A stretch of DNA of 64,000 nucleotides, taken from assembly GCF_020520425.1 (NCBI RefSeq), contig NC_079488.1, forward strand, positions 18,602,247 through 18,666,246, given 5' to 3'. The stretch is from Spinacia oleracea (taxonomy: Eukaryota > Streptophyta > Magnoliopsida > Caryophyllales > Amaranthaceae). Positions within the stretch are counted from its first letter, which is position 1. Every line of letters starts with the position of its first letter. The translations under genes and the position numbers were made by a program. Below are positions 48,833 through 60,579 of the stretch, in pieces. The notes beneath the pieces are model-generated. The model ran no database searches and was not told the origin of the DNA. It saw only the letters and a program-made list of their open reading frames with translations.

Positions 48833-49318
48833 GTGTCATTAAAATCAAATATATTCTTTTTTCAAATTATAAACAAAAGGAAATAATGCTTGCAAGCCTA
48901 GAGAAAATGACAATGAAAGATAGATAAGAGAAAATCATCATCAAACAACCTAAGATATTATGCAGTTGCCCCAACCACAGCTACAGAATGATACTCGTTC
49001 CTTTAGCAAAAGCCTTAACGCAAGTACTATACGTCTCCACCACAGATGTCAAAACCTTCAAAAATTCAGTTTCACGTGTCATTAAAACCAAATATATTCT
49101 TTTTTCAAATTATAAACAAAAGGAAATAATGCTTGCAAGCCTAGAGAAAATGACAATGAAAGATAGATAAGAGAAAATCATCATCAAACAACCTAAGATA
49201 TTATGCAGTTGCCCCAACCACAGCTACAGAATGATACTCGTTCCTTCAGCAAAAGCCTTAACGCAAGTACTATACGTCTCCACAACAGATGTCAAAACCT
49301 TCAAAAATTCAGTTTATA
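48833..49318. repeat. Near-perfect 243-bp tandem duplication
   Basis: 48833-49075 and 49076-49318 are head-to-tail copies with very few differences, so the event is recent. No gene or RNA is recognised in the unit. Confidence 0.92.
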
Positions 49319-50705
49319 GCATCCAAGTCTCAAATGATTGAACAATTAAACTACACTTGTCCTAAGATATGACACTCTGCAACTAAAAATGTATGTTCTT
49401 TTCTTTACAAACACAAATCCTCATGCAAATAACTTCTACTCTCATAAAGGCCACCAAATTGGAAGGCAAGAGCCGATATCACTATCACTGAAAATAAACG
49501 GAGACACGCTCTCTTCAAAAACAAAAGCATAACATCTACAACTATTGTACTAGAATAAATGCTATAATTAGCTCAAATATGGTAACTTTATACTAATGAA
49601 CAACTCAACAATGCCATCAAATACAATCACAAATGAATTCAATATCTGTAGCCAAACTAAAGCATATTTTTGATAGGTTTAAAAGCACATATTCTACTAC
49701 CCCAACGAAGCAAAGAAGTTTTCATGTTTCTATGGTTCCTGTATTCTGAACCTAACCAAGTGTGATGGATGCAAGGGATCAAAATATGATAGTAAGGAGT
49801 CAAAGGAAATAATAGTAAGAAACACACAAATTTTAACTTGAAAACCGGTATAAATCCCTCACCAGAACCATGCACAGAATATTACTCGACTAAAAGAAAT
49901 GCATCACACAAGTTGGACACTCACGCATGCAATTGGGTATCTCGCACAATTGGTTGTGCACAGACACACACCTTAAAATGAGCTTATAAACTCCTATATA
50001 TAGAACCCCATAGCGCCTCTAAACATATTAGTATGATAAACCTAAACAACTAACCTTCGTGGAACAACCATCCACAAGATGTTTTTCTATTTTTTTTTTA
50101 ATCTTACATACATTTATAAAATAGGTGTGAGTTTATATGTTCTTACTTTATTTGGCTCCATTTAGTTGTTCTTGCCTTAGTATTATGTCTTTGGCATGAA
50201 ACACTAGTTGACTATAATTATGTTCTTACTTCATTTCGGTCCAATAAGTGATGTTGTAAACAGTGATAACACATCCACTATATTTGGGTATAAATTTTAC
50301 CAATACTGTGAATTATTCAGTTCTTGAAAATATTGTAATTGGAGATCAATTGTTGGATGATGGAATTAAAAAGTACAGCTTCCAACTTTAGTTGTTTCAA
50401 GTTTTCAACAAAGATGGGACAAACTCTTCCATTGAAGTAGATTGATTCCATTCTTGCTATCCATTGGCGAAGATTAATCTTTTTATCTACCATTAAAGTA
50501 ATTTAAGTTCCTATTCAGCAGAAAATCAATCTCAAATGTACAACCAAAAAGTTCAACTGCATAATTAGTAGAATCAAACAAAGGATATTTTCTGTTAGTA
50601 GAATCAACCACATTAAGATAGCAAGCAAAACATTTCTTAGTTTGTGTAAATATTTTTCCCTAGAGCTAAATTCACTACTCCGTATAAGATGCAAGGGAAA
50701 AGCAC
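49319..50705. other. Spacer, nothing recognised
   Basis: AT-rich, with only short open frames. No RNA or transposon signature seen. Confidence 0.4.
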
Positions 50706-50709
50706 AACA

Positions 50710-50760
50710 GTCCCACATCAATCAGGAAATAAGATCCAAATAACAACTGCAATATAAATA
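50710..50760 (+). promoter_or_regulatory. U5 promoter: USE plus TATA, Pol II spacing
   Basis: GTCCCACATCA (50710-50720) and TATAAATA (50753-50760) are separated by 32 bases, the polymerase II type. Confidence 0.88.
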
Positions 50761-50783
50761 ACTGAGACAACTACTTGATCTAC

Positions 50784-50904
50784 TCACGCAGCCACGCAGT
50801 GAGCACAAAGCGAACTATTCTTTCGCCTTTTACTAAAGAATACCGTGTGTTCGCTGCATTCAGTGGCATACGTTTATTTTTGGAGGGAGTTCTTTCATAG
50901 AAGC
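50784..50904 (+). ncRNA. U5: U5 snRNA
   Basis: The invariant loop I CGCCTTTTACTAAAG is at about 50824-50838, within a stem TTCTTT/AAAGAA. An outer stem AGCGAAC/GTTCGCT pairs perfectly. The Sm site ATTTTTGG is at 50876-50883, followed by a short 3' hairpin (GGAGG...CTTCC). A plant snRNA 3' box of the form CA-N5-AGTGCAA follows at 50911-50924. U5 holds exon ends together in the U4/U6.U5 tri-snRNP. The 5' end is set from the TATA distance used by the U1 genes here, so it may be off by a few bases. The gene looks functional and is the only U5 copy in the window. Confidence 0.9.
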
Positions 50905-50910
50905 TTCCAA

Positions 50911-50924
50911 CAACTCTAGTGCAA
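50911..50924 (+). promoter_or_regulatory. snRNA 3' box after U5
   Basis: CA-ACTCT-AGTGCAA fits the plant Pol II snRNA 3'-end signal CA(N)3-10AGTNNAA, located just past the 3' hairpin. Confidence 0.7.
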
Positions 50925-51246
50925 ATTTCTCCTTAGTTGTCTAACTGTGTGGTAAAATGGTAATCAAATGGAAGTGCATGCCCATGCCCATGTCTATTTT
51001 GAGTATACAAACCATGTGTAGCATTTGACAAAATAAAAAGAAAATTAACTCATGCTTGGTATTATTACACCTCCAACAAACCACATTCATTCAAACAAAA
51101 TAAAAAGAATATCCATCATAGAATAATACTTGGGGTTTACGATCTAACAAGCATGAGTTAATTTTCGCTAGATCTCTTGGTAGCATAATTATAAAAAGTA
51201 TTTACATTTCAAATGGATTAACAACTCTATAACCACCTTTATTTGT

Positions 51247-52315
51247 GAGTTAACATCACAATTGGGGTCCAAGTTTTACAAAGAATCACCGATCATTACC
51301 GTAAAGTTTGTATGTCACCGTTTGGGACCTCATCTCCCTTTTCCGATCAAAGTTAACTACTATGGTTAAACAAAAGACATGAACTTGAGTAAAGAAGTAC
51401 GAAAATAATATTTTTTTATAGAAGTATTACCAAAGTACAAAATAAAATTATTATTCATCACTAATACCATTTTCTTTCTCCTCCAATTTCCTAATCTTCC
51501 ATGCACCACGGTAATTTCCCTTTCCTCCACCTATACAGTTTCTCCATTATAGTTCACAATCAAAGATACTCCGTATATAATTAGATCTATCTTCTTTTTG
51601 TTTTAGAGTAGATAATTTGAAAACGTTTTGAGTTTCTGATCTTGAATTAAGAGGCTTAAATTTGTGATAGTTGGAGGAAAATTTGGAAGAGGAAGATGAA
51701 TGATGATGTCAGAGAACAAATCCGTAGATTTCAAGAATATAGTTCATTATAGTTCATGCAGGGTCTATTCTCCATTAAAGTTCATGCAGGATCTAATTGC
51801 TGAAGAACATTGATATTAAGGATTTTTGTGATTTATTGTTCTAATTTGGGCGTCAATTGACTTGGGGGTAAATCATAAACCTTTTTTATTTAACATGAGA
51901 TAAGGGGGATAGAAGGGATGAAAGAGAATTTACATTATGATTTTCTTGATTCGGTGTTGAATTGGCTTGTGGAGTAAATAATTCGAATTGTATGTTGAAT
52001 ATTCTATCCTAAATGGAGGGGTTGGTAATTGTGATGCTTGGGGAAGATGGAGACTGTAGAATGAAGAAAGGAGGTTGAAGTTAAAAGAAAACAAGAATTA
52101 AACATTTTCAGCAAACAATAACTACATTTTAGGTTTTCTTTAAGATTTTGGTAAAAATAGTAATTTATAAGCACCTCAGTTTTAGCTCCGATGAGTTAAA
52201 TATGGGTTAAATGGTCGGATTCTTAACCTTAGGTCCTAATTGGTGACAAAATAAAAGTGAGGTCCTGAATGGTGATTTTTGGCAAAACTGAGACGCCAAT
52301 TACGGGGTTAACTCC
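51247..52315. mobile_element. Mutator-like (MULE) non-autonomous element, about 1.07 kb
   Basis: Long degenerate terminal inverted repeats (GAGTTAAC...AATTGGGGTCC...AATCACC and complement of GGTGATT...AATTACGGGGTTAACTCC), more than 50 bases on each side. They are flanked by near-identical 9-mers TTTATTTGT (51238-51246) and TTCATTTGT (52316-52324). A 9-bp target duplication and long TIRs indicate Mutator-like origin. No transposase is seen; the interior is AT-rich. Confidence 0.65.
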
Positions 52316-52519
52316 TTCATTTGTTATAGTTACAGCTTGAAATGCAATTGATCTTACTAGTAAACCATCAAAGTGAAGGAAAGTTTAGTAAAAGAATTTA
52401 CCTCTGTTAAGAAATGCTTGAAGGTTTGCCTGACCAAATTTGCGGGGCGAAAGACCAATGTTTTCAATTCTGATAAAAAACCATGTCATGGAAATAGTAA
52501 TGGACTCAGCTTTAGGCAT

Positions 52520-53132
52520 CTCCTATATAATCAACCAGATAAACTAAATAATGTGTACATAAACCAATCATCATTACACAAAAAACAAACACCAAATATA
52601 TAGTCAAGTGCAAGTAATGATCTGATGACACTAGCAAAAGAAAACATCAGTTTATGAAGTAAACACAGCACGCAGAATTTGGGAGAAAATTTCCCATCTT
52701 CAGAACCCAGATGAGAGCCAAGATACCAATTAGTTTTGTGGTGTACTAACTCATAATTCAAACCAATTACAATTTTATCTTTATGTGAATTTAGAATGAA
52801 CAAAAGCATAAACCTTACTGGGAATTAGTGGAGTGCACCACTCCTGTGCAGTAGTGCACGCATAGGATACGCTTGCTATCTCATTCTCCTATAGTCAACC
52901 AGATGAACTAAATAACGTGTATACAAACCAATCACCATTACAAAAAACACACAACAAATATACAGTCAAGGTACACAAGACATGCAGAATTTGGGAGAGA
53001 AATTCCATTTTCAGAACATGAATATAGCATATGTAGGAGTCAAGATCCAATTTATAGTTTTATCTATAGTATTATCTTTATGTGGGATTTAGAATAGCAG
53101 AAGCATAATCCTTAATTTTAAACTAGGAATTA
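52520..53132. repeat. Tandem duplication (unit about 365 bp) upstream of U2 copy c
   Basis: 'caaccagataaactaaataatgtg...' at about 52536 recurs at about 52898 with moderate divergence, along with downstream 'cgcagaatttgggaga' (52672, 52985) and 'ggaattagtgg' (52821, 53127). The first copy ends in a U2 3' fragment, the second runs into the complete U2. Confidence 0.75.
52828..52876 (-). pseudogene. U2 snRNA 3'-end fragment
   Basis: Matches the last 45-50 bases of U2 (stem-loop IV region: gtgcaccactcctgtgcagtagtgcacgcatagg on plus). It ends where the 365-bp duplication resumes, so it is the left relic of the tandem event. Confidence 0.75.
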
Positions 53133-53329
53133 GTGGGGTGCGCCAGGCCTGTGCAATGGTGCAACGCATAGGCGACGCTTGAAGACCCCAGCAGCAAGCT
53201 ACTGTGTTGGGACTTCCCCCTTAAAAAATAAATTTAATATCGTTGTGGGCCATTGGCCCACGTATCAGATATTAAACTGATAAGAACAGATACTACACTT
53301 GATCTTAGCCAAAAGGCCGAGAAAGGTAT
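53133..53329 (-). ncRNA. U2: U2 snRNA copy c, full length, best preserved
   Basis: 197 nt, minus strand. It is complete from ATACCTTTCTCGGCCTTTTG through GTAGTATC, stem IIa/IIb, the Sm region, AAGGGGGAAGTCCC and stem-loop IV (GCCTATGCGTTGCACCATTGC region), to GGCGCACCCC. Of the three long copies this has the best upstream elements: TATA-like GAAATAAAAGG at about -24 to -34 and a USE-like GTACCATATCG (53395-53405, 9 of 11 matches) at about -66 to -76. Likely functional. Confidence 0.92.
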
Positions 53330-53351
53330 GATTTGTTTAGCCTCAATTCTT

Positions 53352-53405
53352 GCCTTTTATTTCATCCAGTTACAGTAACCTGGTTGTTTATTGTCGATAT
53401 GGTAC
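53352..53405 (-). promoter_or_regulatory. Probable U2 promoter (copy c)
   Basis: Minus strand: USE-like GTACCATATCG (53395-53405), TATA-like AAATAAAAGG (about 53353-53362). The gap of about 32 bases fits a Pol II snRNA gene. Confidence 0.65.
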
Positions 53406-53589
53406 AGCACACTTTAATTGGAGGGTTTGTTCACAGCAAATTGGAGGAACTCGGTATATTCTGATGTCTGTGGTACACTAATAAAATATTCTATAAACAA
53501 CAAAACCAGAGGTCATGGAAACTTGTGGTTTTGGAGAAGAAATAGAGCAAGGTTTATCTCACAAGGGTAAGGCTATACACATAGCCTCA

Positions 53590-54088
53590 TTCAGTCAAAA
53601 TCATCGGGAATTTCTGGTGTTTATAGGAATAGTCACGGTGTTTGGATGAAGGTCTTACCTTCAGTTTCTACTGCTCGAGTGCATTGGAAGCTTTTTGATG
53701 GCATTAAATGGGCAGAGGACCAAAACTGGAGGGAGGGGTTATAACTACAGATTGTAAATGTGCCATGGACCTAATTTAAAATCAGGATGAGATTCATACT
53801 AGAGTATCTAATCTAATATCTAAATTGAATGCAGGGACCATCTTCAAGTCACCTTCGAGGGAAGGGCAGCTAGAGCTGCAGACCTTTTGGCGAAGGAAGC
53901 AAATATTTGTAAATTCATCAGGAATTGTATGACTTCCCCTCCCCTGGTCTGTATTGATGAACTACTTTTGACTTGCAAAACTGTAGTCTCTCTCTAAATG
54001 ATCCATCCTGAGTGTGTATGTCCATGGACCAGACAATTTAAATTAATCTAAGCGTGCACCACAAAAAAAGTAAGGAAAATCGTACACA
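53590..54088 (+). mobile_element. LINE-like RNase H fragment
   Basis: Plus-strand sequence coding for TDCKCAMDL (about 53742-53768) and, later, RAARAADLLAKEANI (about 53863-53910), which is the end of a non-LTR-retrotransposon RNase H domain (xGNxxADxLAK type). Frames are broken. A short A-run (caaaaaaag) lies near the right edge at 54063. It lies where units 1 and 2 have continuous sequence, so it is an insertion in unit 3. Confidence 0.55.
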
Positions 54089-54799
54089 ATCTGGAACTTC
54101 CTAAACTTCCATCTTGAGCGAATGGAGAAAGGTTTATCACACAAATCCCTACCCTTTAAAAAGCCAAAAGTTGGCCCTTAATATTTTTGTTACTGCCCAC
54201 AATAGCCTTAGAATCCTTCATCAAAATAATACAATTTTCTTAAGAATAGTGTATAGACGAATTTACCCTTACCGTTTAACCCTCCTCTTTGGGCTCATAT
54301 TAGAATCACAAATTCTTATTTACATGAGGTGTACGATAAATATTGTACACCGAAGTTAAAGTTGACGTAAAATGTTTAAAAGTCACCATTATATATGTAA
54401 AAGTTATCTACTTTTTAATAATAAAAAATTTCATTTTAATCAAAAATATTTATTTAAAATCACTAATAATGTATAAAATTAATCATTTAACACGTTAAGA
54501 TGTTTATCTATTAACCTTTTTTTAAATAGTATAAAAGTTAGAGAAAACTGAGTAAAAGTTAGAGAAAACTGGATTAAAGTTATGTTGGTGCACAATAAAT
54601 TTATTGTACAACTTGTGCACGCAAGACTTTTTGTATTAGAATTCGTTAAGTGTTTTTCACTTTTTTTACATAGACCAAAATTTACACTGCCTCCCTCTTC
54701 TCTCATAACGAAACCTTCTCCTTCTTCATTCAGTCATTCTTCATCTCCATTTTCTCTCTTCTCTCCGCTTCTTCTCTAATCTGTTTCCAACAAAAGGCC

Positions 54800-55610
54800 T
54801 TATCTTCTTCTATAAATACTCAGCTTCCTTCCACCTAACATTTCCCAGTTTTCACAAATTTCACACTACATTCTAGAGAGAGAAAGAAGGAGGGAGAGAG
54901 GATTTTTTCTGGGTTTTTTGTGTGCAGATTCTTCGACTGTGTTTTTTCTAGGTCAACCACTCTTCAGAATCAGGTAAATTTTTATTTTTTAAAACTTTTG
55001 TTGGATTTTTTTTAGTAATTCACCTTCAATAGTGAAATGGGGTTTCGTGGGATTTTTGTTTATGAATGTCCCATTTGATTCAATTTTTGGAAATAACTTT
55101 TAATAACTTAATAGAATGAAAATTGATCATGCCATTTTTTTAAAAATTTTGTTGATATCATTCTGATTTTTTGTTATAATTTAATGAATTTTAGCTGTCC
55201 AGAAAATTACTGATTGGTTCTTGCTTTTCATTTATTCTTGTTCTTTTATAAAGGTGTAAACCCATAGGAATTAGATCCTGACATCCTGTATTCTCAATCT
55301 CATAAGATAATTTTTGCTGATCTTTTCTAATTTTCTTATGTGGCTCTCAACTGACAAAAATTAGATGCAAATTCTGGAAACAAGATTCATGCTTTAGAAG
55401 TAGTTTACATGTCAACCTAATCACAATAAATTGATTTCTACTATAGCTGATATGGAGGAATTTTGATATATTTTGCTAATATTAATTGTTAATTTTGTCA
55501 TGTTATTAGGTGTTATATACATTGTCATTTTGATTAGTTGGAAATGGTATTGATTCTTTTTTTTCCCCCTGTTCTTTGAAGTAAAAGAAGACTAAGACAA
55601 ACCATTGAAA
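54800..55610 (+). other. Captured promoter, 5' leader and leader intron inside the Helitron
   Basis: TATA box (ctataaatactc, about 54810), a GA/CT-rich leader (54870-54970), a splice donor (atcag-gtaaat at 54973) and a T-rich intron ending before the start codon at 55611. The layout is that of the 5' end of a plant gene, presumably the same donor gene as the HMA piece. Confidence 0.5.
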
Positions 55611-56036
55611 ATGGAGGATTTCAAGTTCAAGGGTATCCGCAACAAGAAAAAAGAAATATGTCAACTGAAAATAAAAGGAATGGCATGCACCAGCTGCCCA
55701 GACAGAGTCTGTACGTTGAACAAGCCATTTTAGTAGTTGATGGAGTGCTAGAAAGTGTTGTGGTTGGCCTTTCTCTACAGGAAGCTAAAGTTCACTTTCA
55801 CCTAAATGTCACAAACCCCAGCCAAATCATATAAGAAGTAGAAGATGTTTTTGAAACTGATATTATTATCCCACATTATGATGTGAACCTAAAGCTTGAT
55901 ACAGTCCCATGAGGATGCTAGGGCTACCATACTTGCTCTTTATTTAGCAGTTGGTATTAATCTTGTTGACAGTGACATGGAAGGAAAAGGGATCATTGTA
56001 AGCTACGATACTGATGTTGCTGGTCCTAGGTTAAAT
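55611..56036 (+). pseudogene. Copper-transporting P-type ATPase (HMA5-like) N-terminal fragment
   Basis: The start reads MEDFKFKGIRNKKKEI, then KIKGMACTSCPDRV, a heavy-metal-associated domain with the CxxC copper site. Frame-shifted continuation gives VDGVLESVVVGLSLQEAKVH and NVTNPSQII, the end of that domain. A second domain follows: EDARATILAL, VGINLVDSDMEGK, VSYDTDVAGPRL. This order matches plant HMA5-type ATPases, which export copper. At least two frameshifts and stops break it, and the membrane and catalytic parts (CPC, DKTGT) are absent. It is a captured host-gene fragment within the Helitron. Confidence 0.75.
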
Positions 56037-57588
56037 TATAAAACTTTACAAAGAAATTGTTTGAATATCAATATCTGTATATATTGTTTGAAACATAGTA
56101 TAATTAACAGAGGGATTATACTTATTAACTCAGAACTGAGGTTATTTATGCCCATTGGTCTACATGTCAATTCCTTACAAAGAAACTTGTAGATAATTAT
56201 CCGAACATTCCAACCGCTTTCTACCTTGCCACTATTGGACTTGCAAAAGAAAAAAGAAGTTGATGATTCAAGAATATCAAATTCCGTGATTAACATGGAA
56301 TACGTGGCTCCATAAATCATACAAGCCAAAGGTCATAACAAGAATGTTGATTGGTGGAGTATTATTATATGAAATTTCAAGTGGAAAGGTAAAGTATATA
56401 ACTTTCAAGACTTTCAATCATTGACACTTCAGATCGATGCATGAAAATTTAATCAATACTACATATACACTTATATTCCAATGAATGTATTTAATACTTA
56501 AAAAGGTACAAATGTTACAAGAGATTACTGATGATATCTTGTTAACAAGTAGATCTAATATTTATCGTTTACTTGTCTAAATTGGCAGAAAAGGTGTCCT
56601 TAAGTATGTCACTAATGGAATGTTTAAAGATGGAAAGCATAATTCTTATTTTCTTAATATAGATTATAGTTAATAGACGTATGTCACAAGACAATAAGAC
56701 ATGATACGTATTGACAAAAAAGTGATTAATAAATGAGTAAAATACTAGAATGAGGTGATATGATGTTCTAGACTAAAACTTATCCTCGCATTCTATGTGG
56801 TTTACCCTATTTCATTATATTGGGACAACTTCCATAATCTATTTTGAAAGCAGTCTCCTTGTTCAATTGCTCATCTATTGTCTCAAACTATAAAAGGACA
56901 CTGGCTTCTGCCACGCATGATAGAGTGATAGGACACTAGCTGCACTCCAATAATATACTTGCGCATATTTGTTTCTTTATTTCTCTTCCTTATTGTCAAC
57001 TGGCCTTTTTCATTTAGAACGCTTATGGAGTAGGAGAGAAGCTACATTGGATGGGAACACAAACAAAACAATTGCAATACTTCAGATGCCTCTTGAATGT
57101 GCGCGAGGTTCACGTTCAAGATGCTCCAGTTACTAACTACTATACTCAACGTCCTCTTATTGGTCCAATATCATGTTACAAGCAATAATGTGTTGATGCA
57201 AAGATGTGATTTGAGCTATGGGGAAAATTCTATACCTCACATGCATATGGAAATATTTTGTTCAATTGGTTACACCGTGTTGTGAATGCGTATTTCTATC
57301 AAAAATAACTTTTGAAGTCCGAATAATACATGTTTTTGTTATGACCACAAGTCCACGAGCCCACTAGCTACACATATATTTTATTGATATCCTTTTTCAC
57401 TTGTATGTTTTATGTTTAGGTAAGAGTTAACTCAATACTCAAAAAACAATGTTCAAGATTTGATCTACGCATTCTTATAGAGGATAAAGCATAGGTTACC
57501 CGTCTGTTTCAGTAATTGACACCTTGGATAAGCTAATCCACTTGCAATGTGGTGCAAAACTCAATTCATCGTTTTTTTGGGCGAGCAT

Positions 57589-57608
57589 CCGCGCGCGATA
57601 GCGCGCGG
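57589..57608 (+). repeat. Helitron 3' terminal hairpin
   Basis: Perfect 8-bp GC stem with a 4-base loop, 12 bases before the CTAG terminus. Confidence 0.88.
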
Positions 57609-58225
57609 CCCGCCACCTAGTAACATTTAAAAGTAAGGATGCTTACATTGAACCTCCATGGATTTTGTCTTGATAAAGGTTGAACTTGGACAGTTGTTGT
57701 TTGGCCCTGTAAAAGGGCAAGCGAAAGTAAAAGAGTGATGAATCACGAGCCTGAAATGTAAACACGACATATTTCAGTCTTTCAAATACCATGTAAATTC
57801 AGTTGTTTTCAGACCATAGATTGAGTTAGTGATTTCAAATATCATTAATTCATTACATAGAACAACTACTGAACAAGTAGGCAATCTAGGCACCAAATGG
57901 GAGAATTCCATAAATCGAAGCAAATGTGCTTAAATTAAACACTAAAGAACAAATTTCTAAAAATAAAACAAAGACAAAACAACAGCATAATACCATAATG
58001 GACTCATCAGCCTAAACATACCATTATCCTATATCCTATAGTTAACAAGATTAGCTGCATAAAGTGTTATAATGGCGGCAATGACACACAATATCAAAAG
58101 GGGACACTAGCTTATCCATTATCATCAAAGTACTAGGAAAACTGAACTCAAGTTTTGTTAAGTAAACAAGACAAGCAGAAATTGGGAGCAATGATGCCTC
58201 TAAAAAAGACATCATTTTACACTGA

Positions 58226-59228
58226 TGCATGTCTACAGATGGGGGAGTAGAAATTTATTTTCCACCCAAACGGGAAGTTTGCATTCCAATCTTGGCGAAC
58301 TTCGCTTCTGCATTTACCAGGTTTCAAGACTTACTACACTTTATGCCTAAGAAATAGGCGTAATTTTATTTCAAGCTTGCTACGAGCACATAAGTCCTAC
58401 AGCCTAAGAAAAATAAAATCAACCAGGTAAAGGAGACTCGTGGTCAAAACTGCAAACACCACTACAGTCAGATCTCGTTGGATCATCAACTGAAATTTGT
58501 ATGTGACTTCTATCGTGCCAGACATGTTTTTTTTTTCTTTGGCAGATTGTAAAGTGTTTATCATCATCAGTAAAAAATATAGCAAGAGTTGCGAATTTCA
58601 ATTTAACTCTTCGTTAACCACCAAATCGCAAATTACAAATGAGATTATAATAAATAGTAATAGATACAGCAAGAAATGCAGTTGACCTCTTCATTAAACA
58701 ATGAAAAGGAAAAATTAGTAAGAAGGTCACCTTCTTATACATCAAATGACTTCAGCATTTCAAGCATTACAGAATTCGCTACTTGACCTGTTTACGGACA
58801 AAGAAAACAGAAAAACTGTGGCAGATGCAGTCACAAACAATGTTATAATGGTGAACCAAAATCACAAACAATGTTATAATGGTGAACCCAAAACACAAAC
58901 AATGTTATAAGGGTTTTCAAAGCATGAAACAAGAACCAACCCAAGCAAGGAAAAAGATAGAGAATGGATAGAACTATTCTAAAAAGGGCCCTAAAAGTTT
59001 CCCAAAAAAATTGTTATTTTTTAGCTTTTGGTCACTCGAGCACCATGGGATGATCTTATACCGGCCTGATGTATAAATTTTAGACACGAAATTGTAATGG
59101 ACACATTTTCTTATCAAGCATCATGTCATTCCATTATAGTACAAGTGTAGGCGAACACACTAGTCGTACTCATTTACTCAATAAGCATCCCATTAACTTA
59201 ATCAAATATGTTTTGAATAATGATTTGA
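58226..59228. other. Spacer, no gene; small repeat at about 58840-58912
   Basis: A unit of about 30 bases (aaacacaaacaatgttataatggtgaaccc) repeats about three times near 58840-58912. The rest is AT-rich with nothing recognised. Confidence 0.4.
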
Positions 59229-59382
59229 TGGGGCATGCCAAGCTGTAGAGTAGTGAAAAGAATGGGCGACACTTGTGACTATGTGAGTCAGTGACCCACA
59301 TACCAGATACGGAGTATCAAACTGATAAGAACAAATACTACACTTGATCATAACCAAAAGGATGAGAGATCCAGAAAGGTAC
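59229..59382 (-). pseudogene. U2 snRNA pseudogene with internal deletion
   Basis: The 5' end (from 59382, GTACCTTTCTGG...) and the branch-point-pairing GTAGTATT region are followed, after loss of about 60 central bases, by the 3' stem-loop remnants ending GCCCC. A few short insertions are present. Orientation is as in the other U2 copies. Confidence 0.8.
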
Positions 59383-59769
59383 GAGTTCTTTGAGTAACAG
59401 ATACCTCTTTTTGCTTCGTTACTTGCTCTAAAACTCATCATTCACCGTCTGTAGTGTGACATACTGACAACACAAGTTCGAAATTTCGACATAAGAAGAT
59501 CTATGTAAAGGAACTCAAAAGCCAAAAAAAAATGTCACTAGAACTCGGAATCCACCAAAACTCCAATGTCATAGTAAATCAGACTACAGCAGGACTCGAA
59601 TGTAACAAGAATGTAGAATATATCAGCGACAACAAGGAGAAAAAATTGCAAGTACGAAGTACTATCTTCGGTTTCCAACTTTCAGGTGAAGTCTGTAGAA
59701 CTATTCACATCAAACGAGGAGAAAAGTAAGAGGTAGTTAACCAACCCACAAAATTATTGATTGTTGGCA

Positions 59770-59860
59770 CGTAACGAATAACCTTGTATTTGCAGGAGGC
59801 GCTCCTGTCTAACGTCTCCCTTTTCATTGGGGTATATGTACGATAGTACCTTCAGATATT
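59770..59860 (+). pseudogene. Possible U1 snRNA remnant
   Basis: 'gcaggaggcgctcctgtctaacgtctccc...gtatatgtacgatag' aligns with the middle of U1 (gcacttaggaggggtgcctgcctaacatcttc...gtgtacgtcata). The 5' and 3' ends are lost. Weak but in the orientation of the other U1 copies. Confidence 0.4.
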
Positions 59861-60497
59861 AAGTAATTGCAGCGGCTGTATTTCTCAATTTCAACAACTT
59901 GGACCAAACCATCTTTGGCACTCAAAAAGCTCTGACGCTCTTTTTAAGTTTTTAAAACTGACAATTTTTGTTTTATGTAAATGAAACGCAAAATGAAATT
60001 GGAAAATAAGTGTTTAAGCTGAAATACATCAGAAGAACCGGAATGAATACCTTAATGGTATTTTAAATATCTACCCTTAAGTACTAAGGGGACAAGGTAA
60101 GGGGTTTCAAGAAATATATAAAATCGATCATTCAAATTTACCTATATGCATATGTTAGGTCACAAATTATTATGCCCTTTCCCCCTAATAAAACATTTTT
60201 TAGCCGCCTTAATGGAACTGTTTTTTTTGAGGGAATCTTAATGGAAAATTTTGAGTGATGATAATCATAGAACCTTGAACAGAAAACAAATGTGCATAAG
60301 TAGGACGTCCGAAGTAGTTAGCACAAGTGAGTAGAAATGTAAGATTTTTGAGAGATGGTATGAGAAATTCAGTCATAAGCTATTTAGAAGTTGAAAGACA
60401 AACATTTGGGGTTAAATTTTGCTGTAAACAACACATGTTTTTTTAAATTCAGATTCTAGGGGAAAGAAAATAACCAGGAGGGGCAAAAAATGCCAAA

Positions 60498-60547
60498 AAA
60501 ATTTGGACCATTTCTCGATTTGTGCGTGTCATCCTTGCGCAGGGGCC

Positions 60548-60579
<32 letters not shown>

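Larger units (their letters stand above)
54146..57620 (+). mobile_element. Non-autonomous Helitron, 3475 bp, carrying host gene pieces
   Basis: 5' end TCCCTACCC; 3' end a perfect hairpin CCGCGCGC-gata-GCGCGCGG (57589-57608), 12 bases before a terminal CTAG. It is inserted between A (54145) and T (57621), exactly the Helitron rule. Units 1 and 2 have uninterrupted sequence here (gtcacac...taaATAACACTT type), which confirms both ends. No Rep/helicase is present. The interior includes a promoter-like region, a copper-ATPase gene piece and a further unidentified coding-like stretch at about 57020-57180 (VHVQDAPVTNYYTQRPLIG). Confidence 0.88.
53330..58225 (-). repeat. Remains of duplication unit 3 around the U2 upstream flank
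   Basis: Short stretches at 53500-53580, 54089-54145 and 57621-58225 align with 31935-32430 of unit 1 and 45845-46565 of unit 2. They are separated by a LINE-like insert and a Helitron. These alignments define the insertion ends. Confidence 0.75.

Noticed and set aside
55868-55878. USE-like TCCCACATTATG
   Set aside because: Lies within the HMA5-derived coding fragment, with no TATA at either snRNA spacing and no RNA gene after it.
56036-56329. Minus-strand 97-codon frame within the Helitron
   Set aside because: Antisense to captured-gene sequence and intron-like DNA; no domain recognised.
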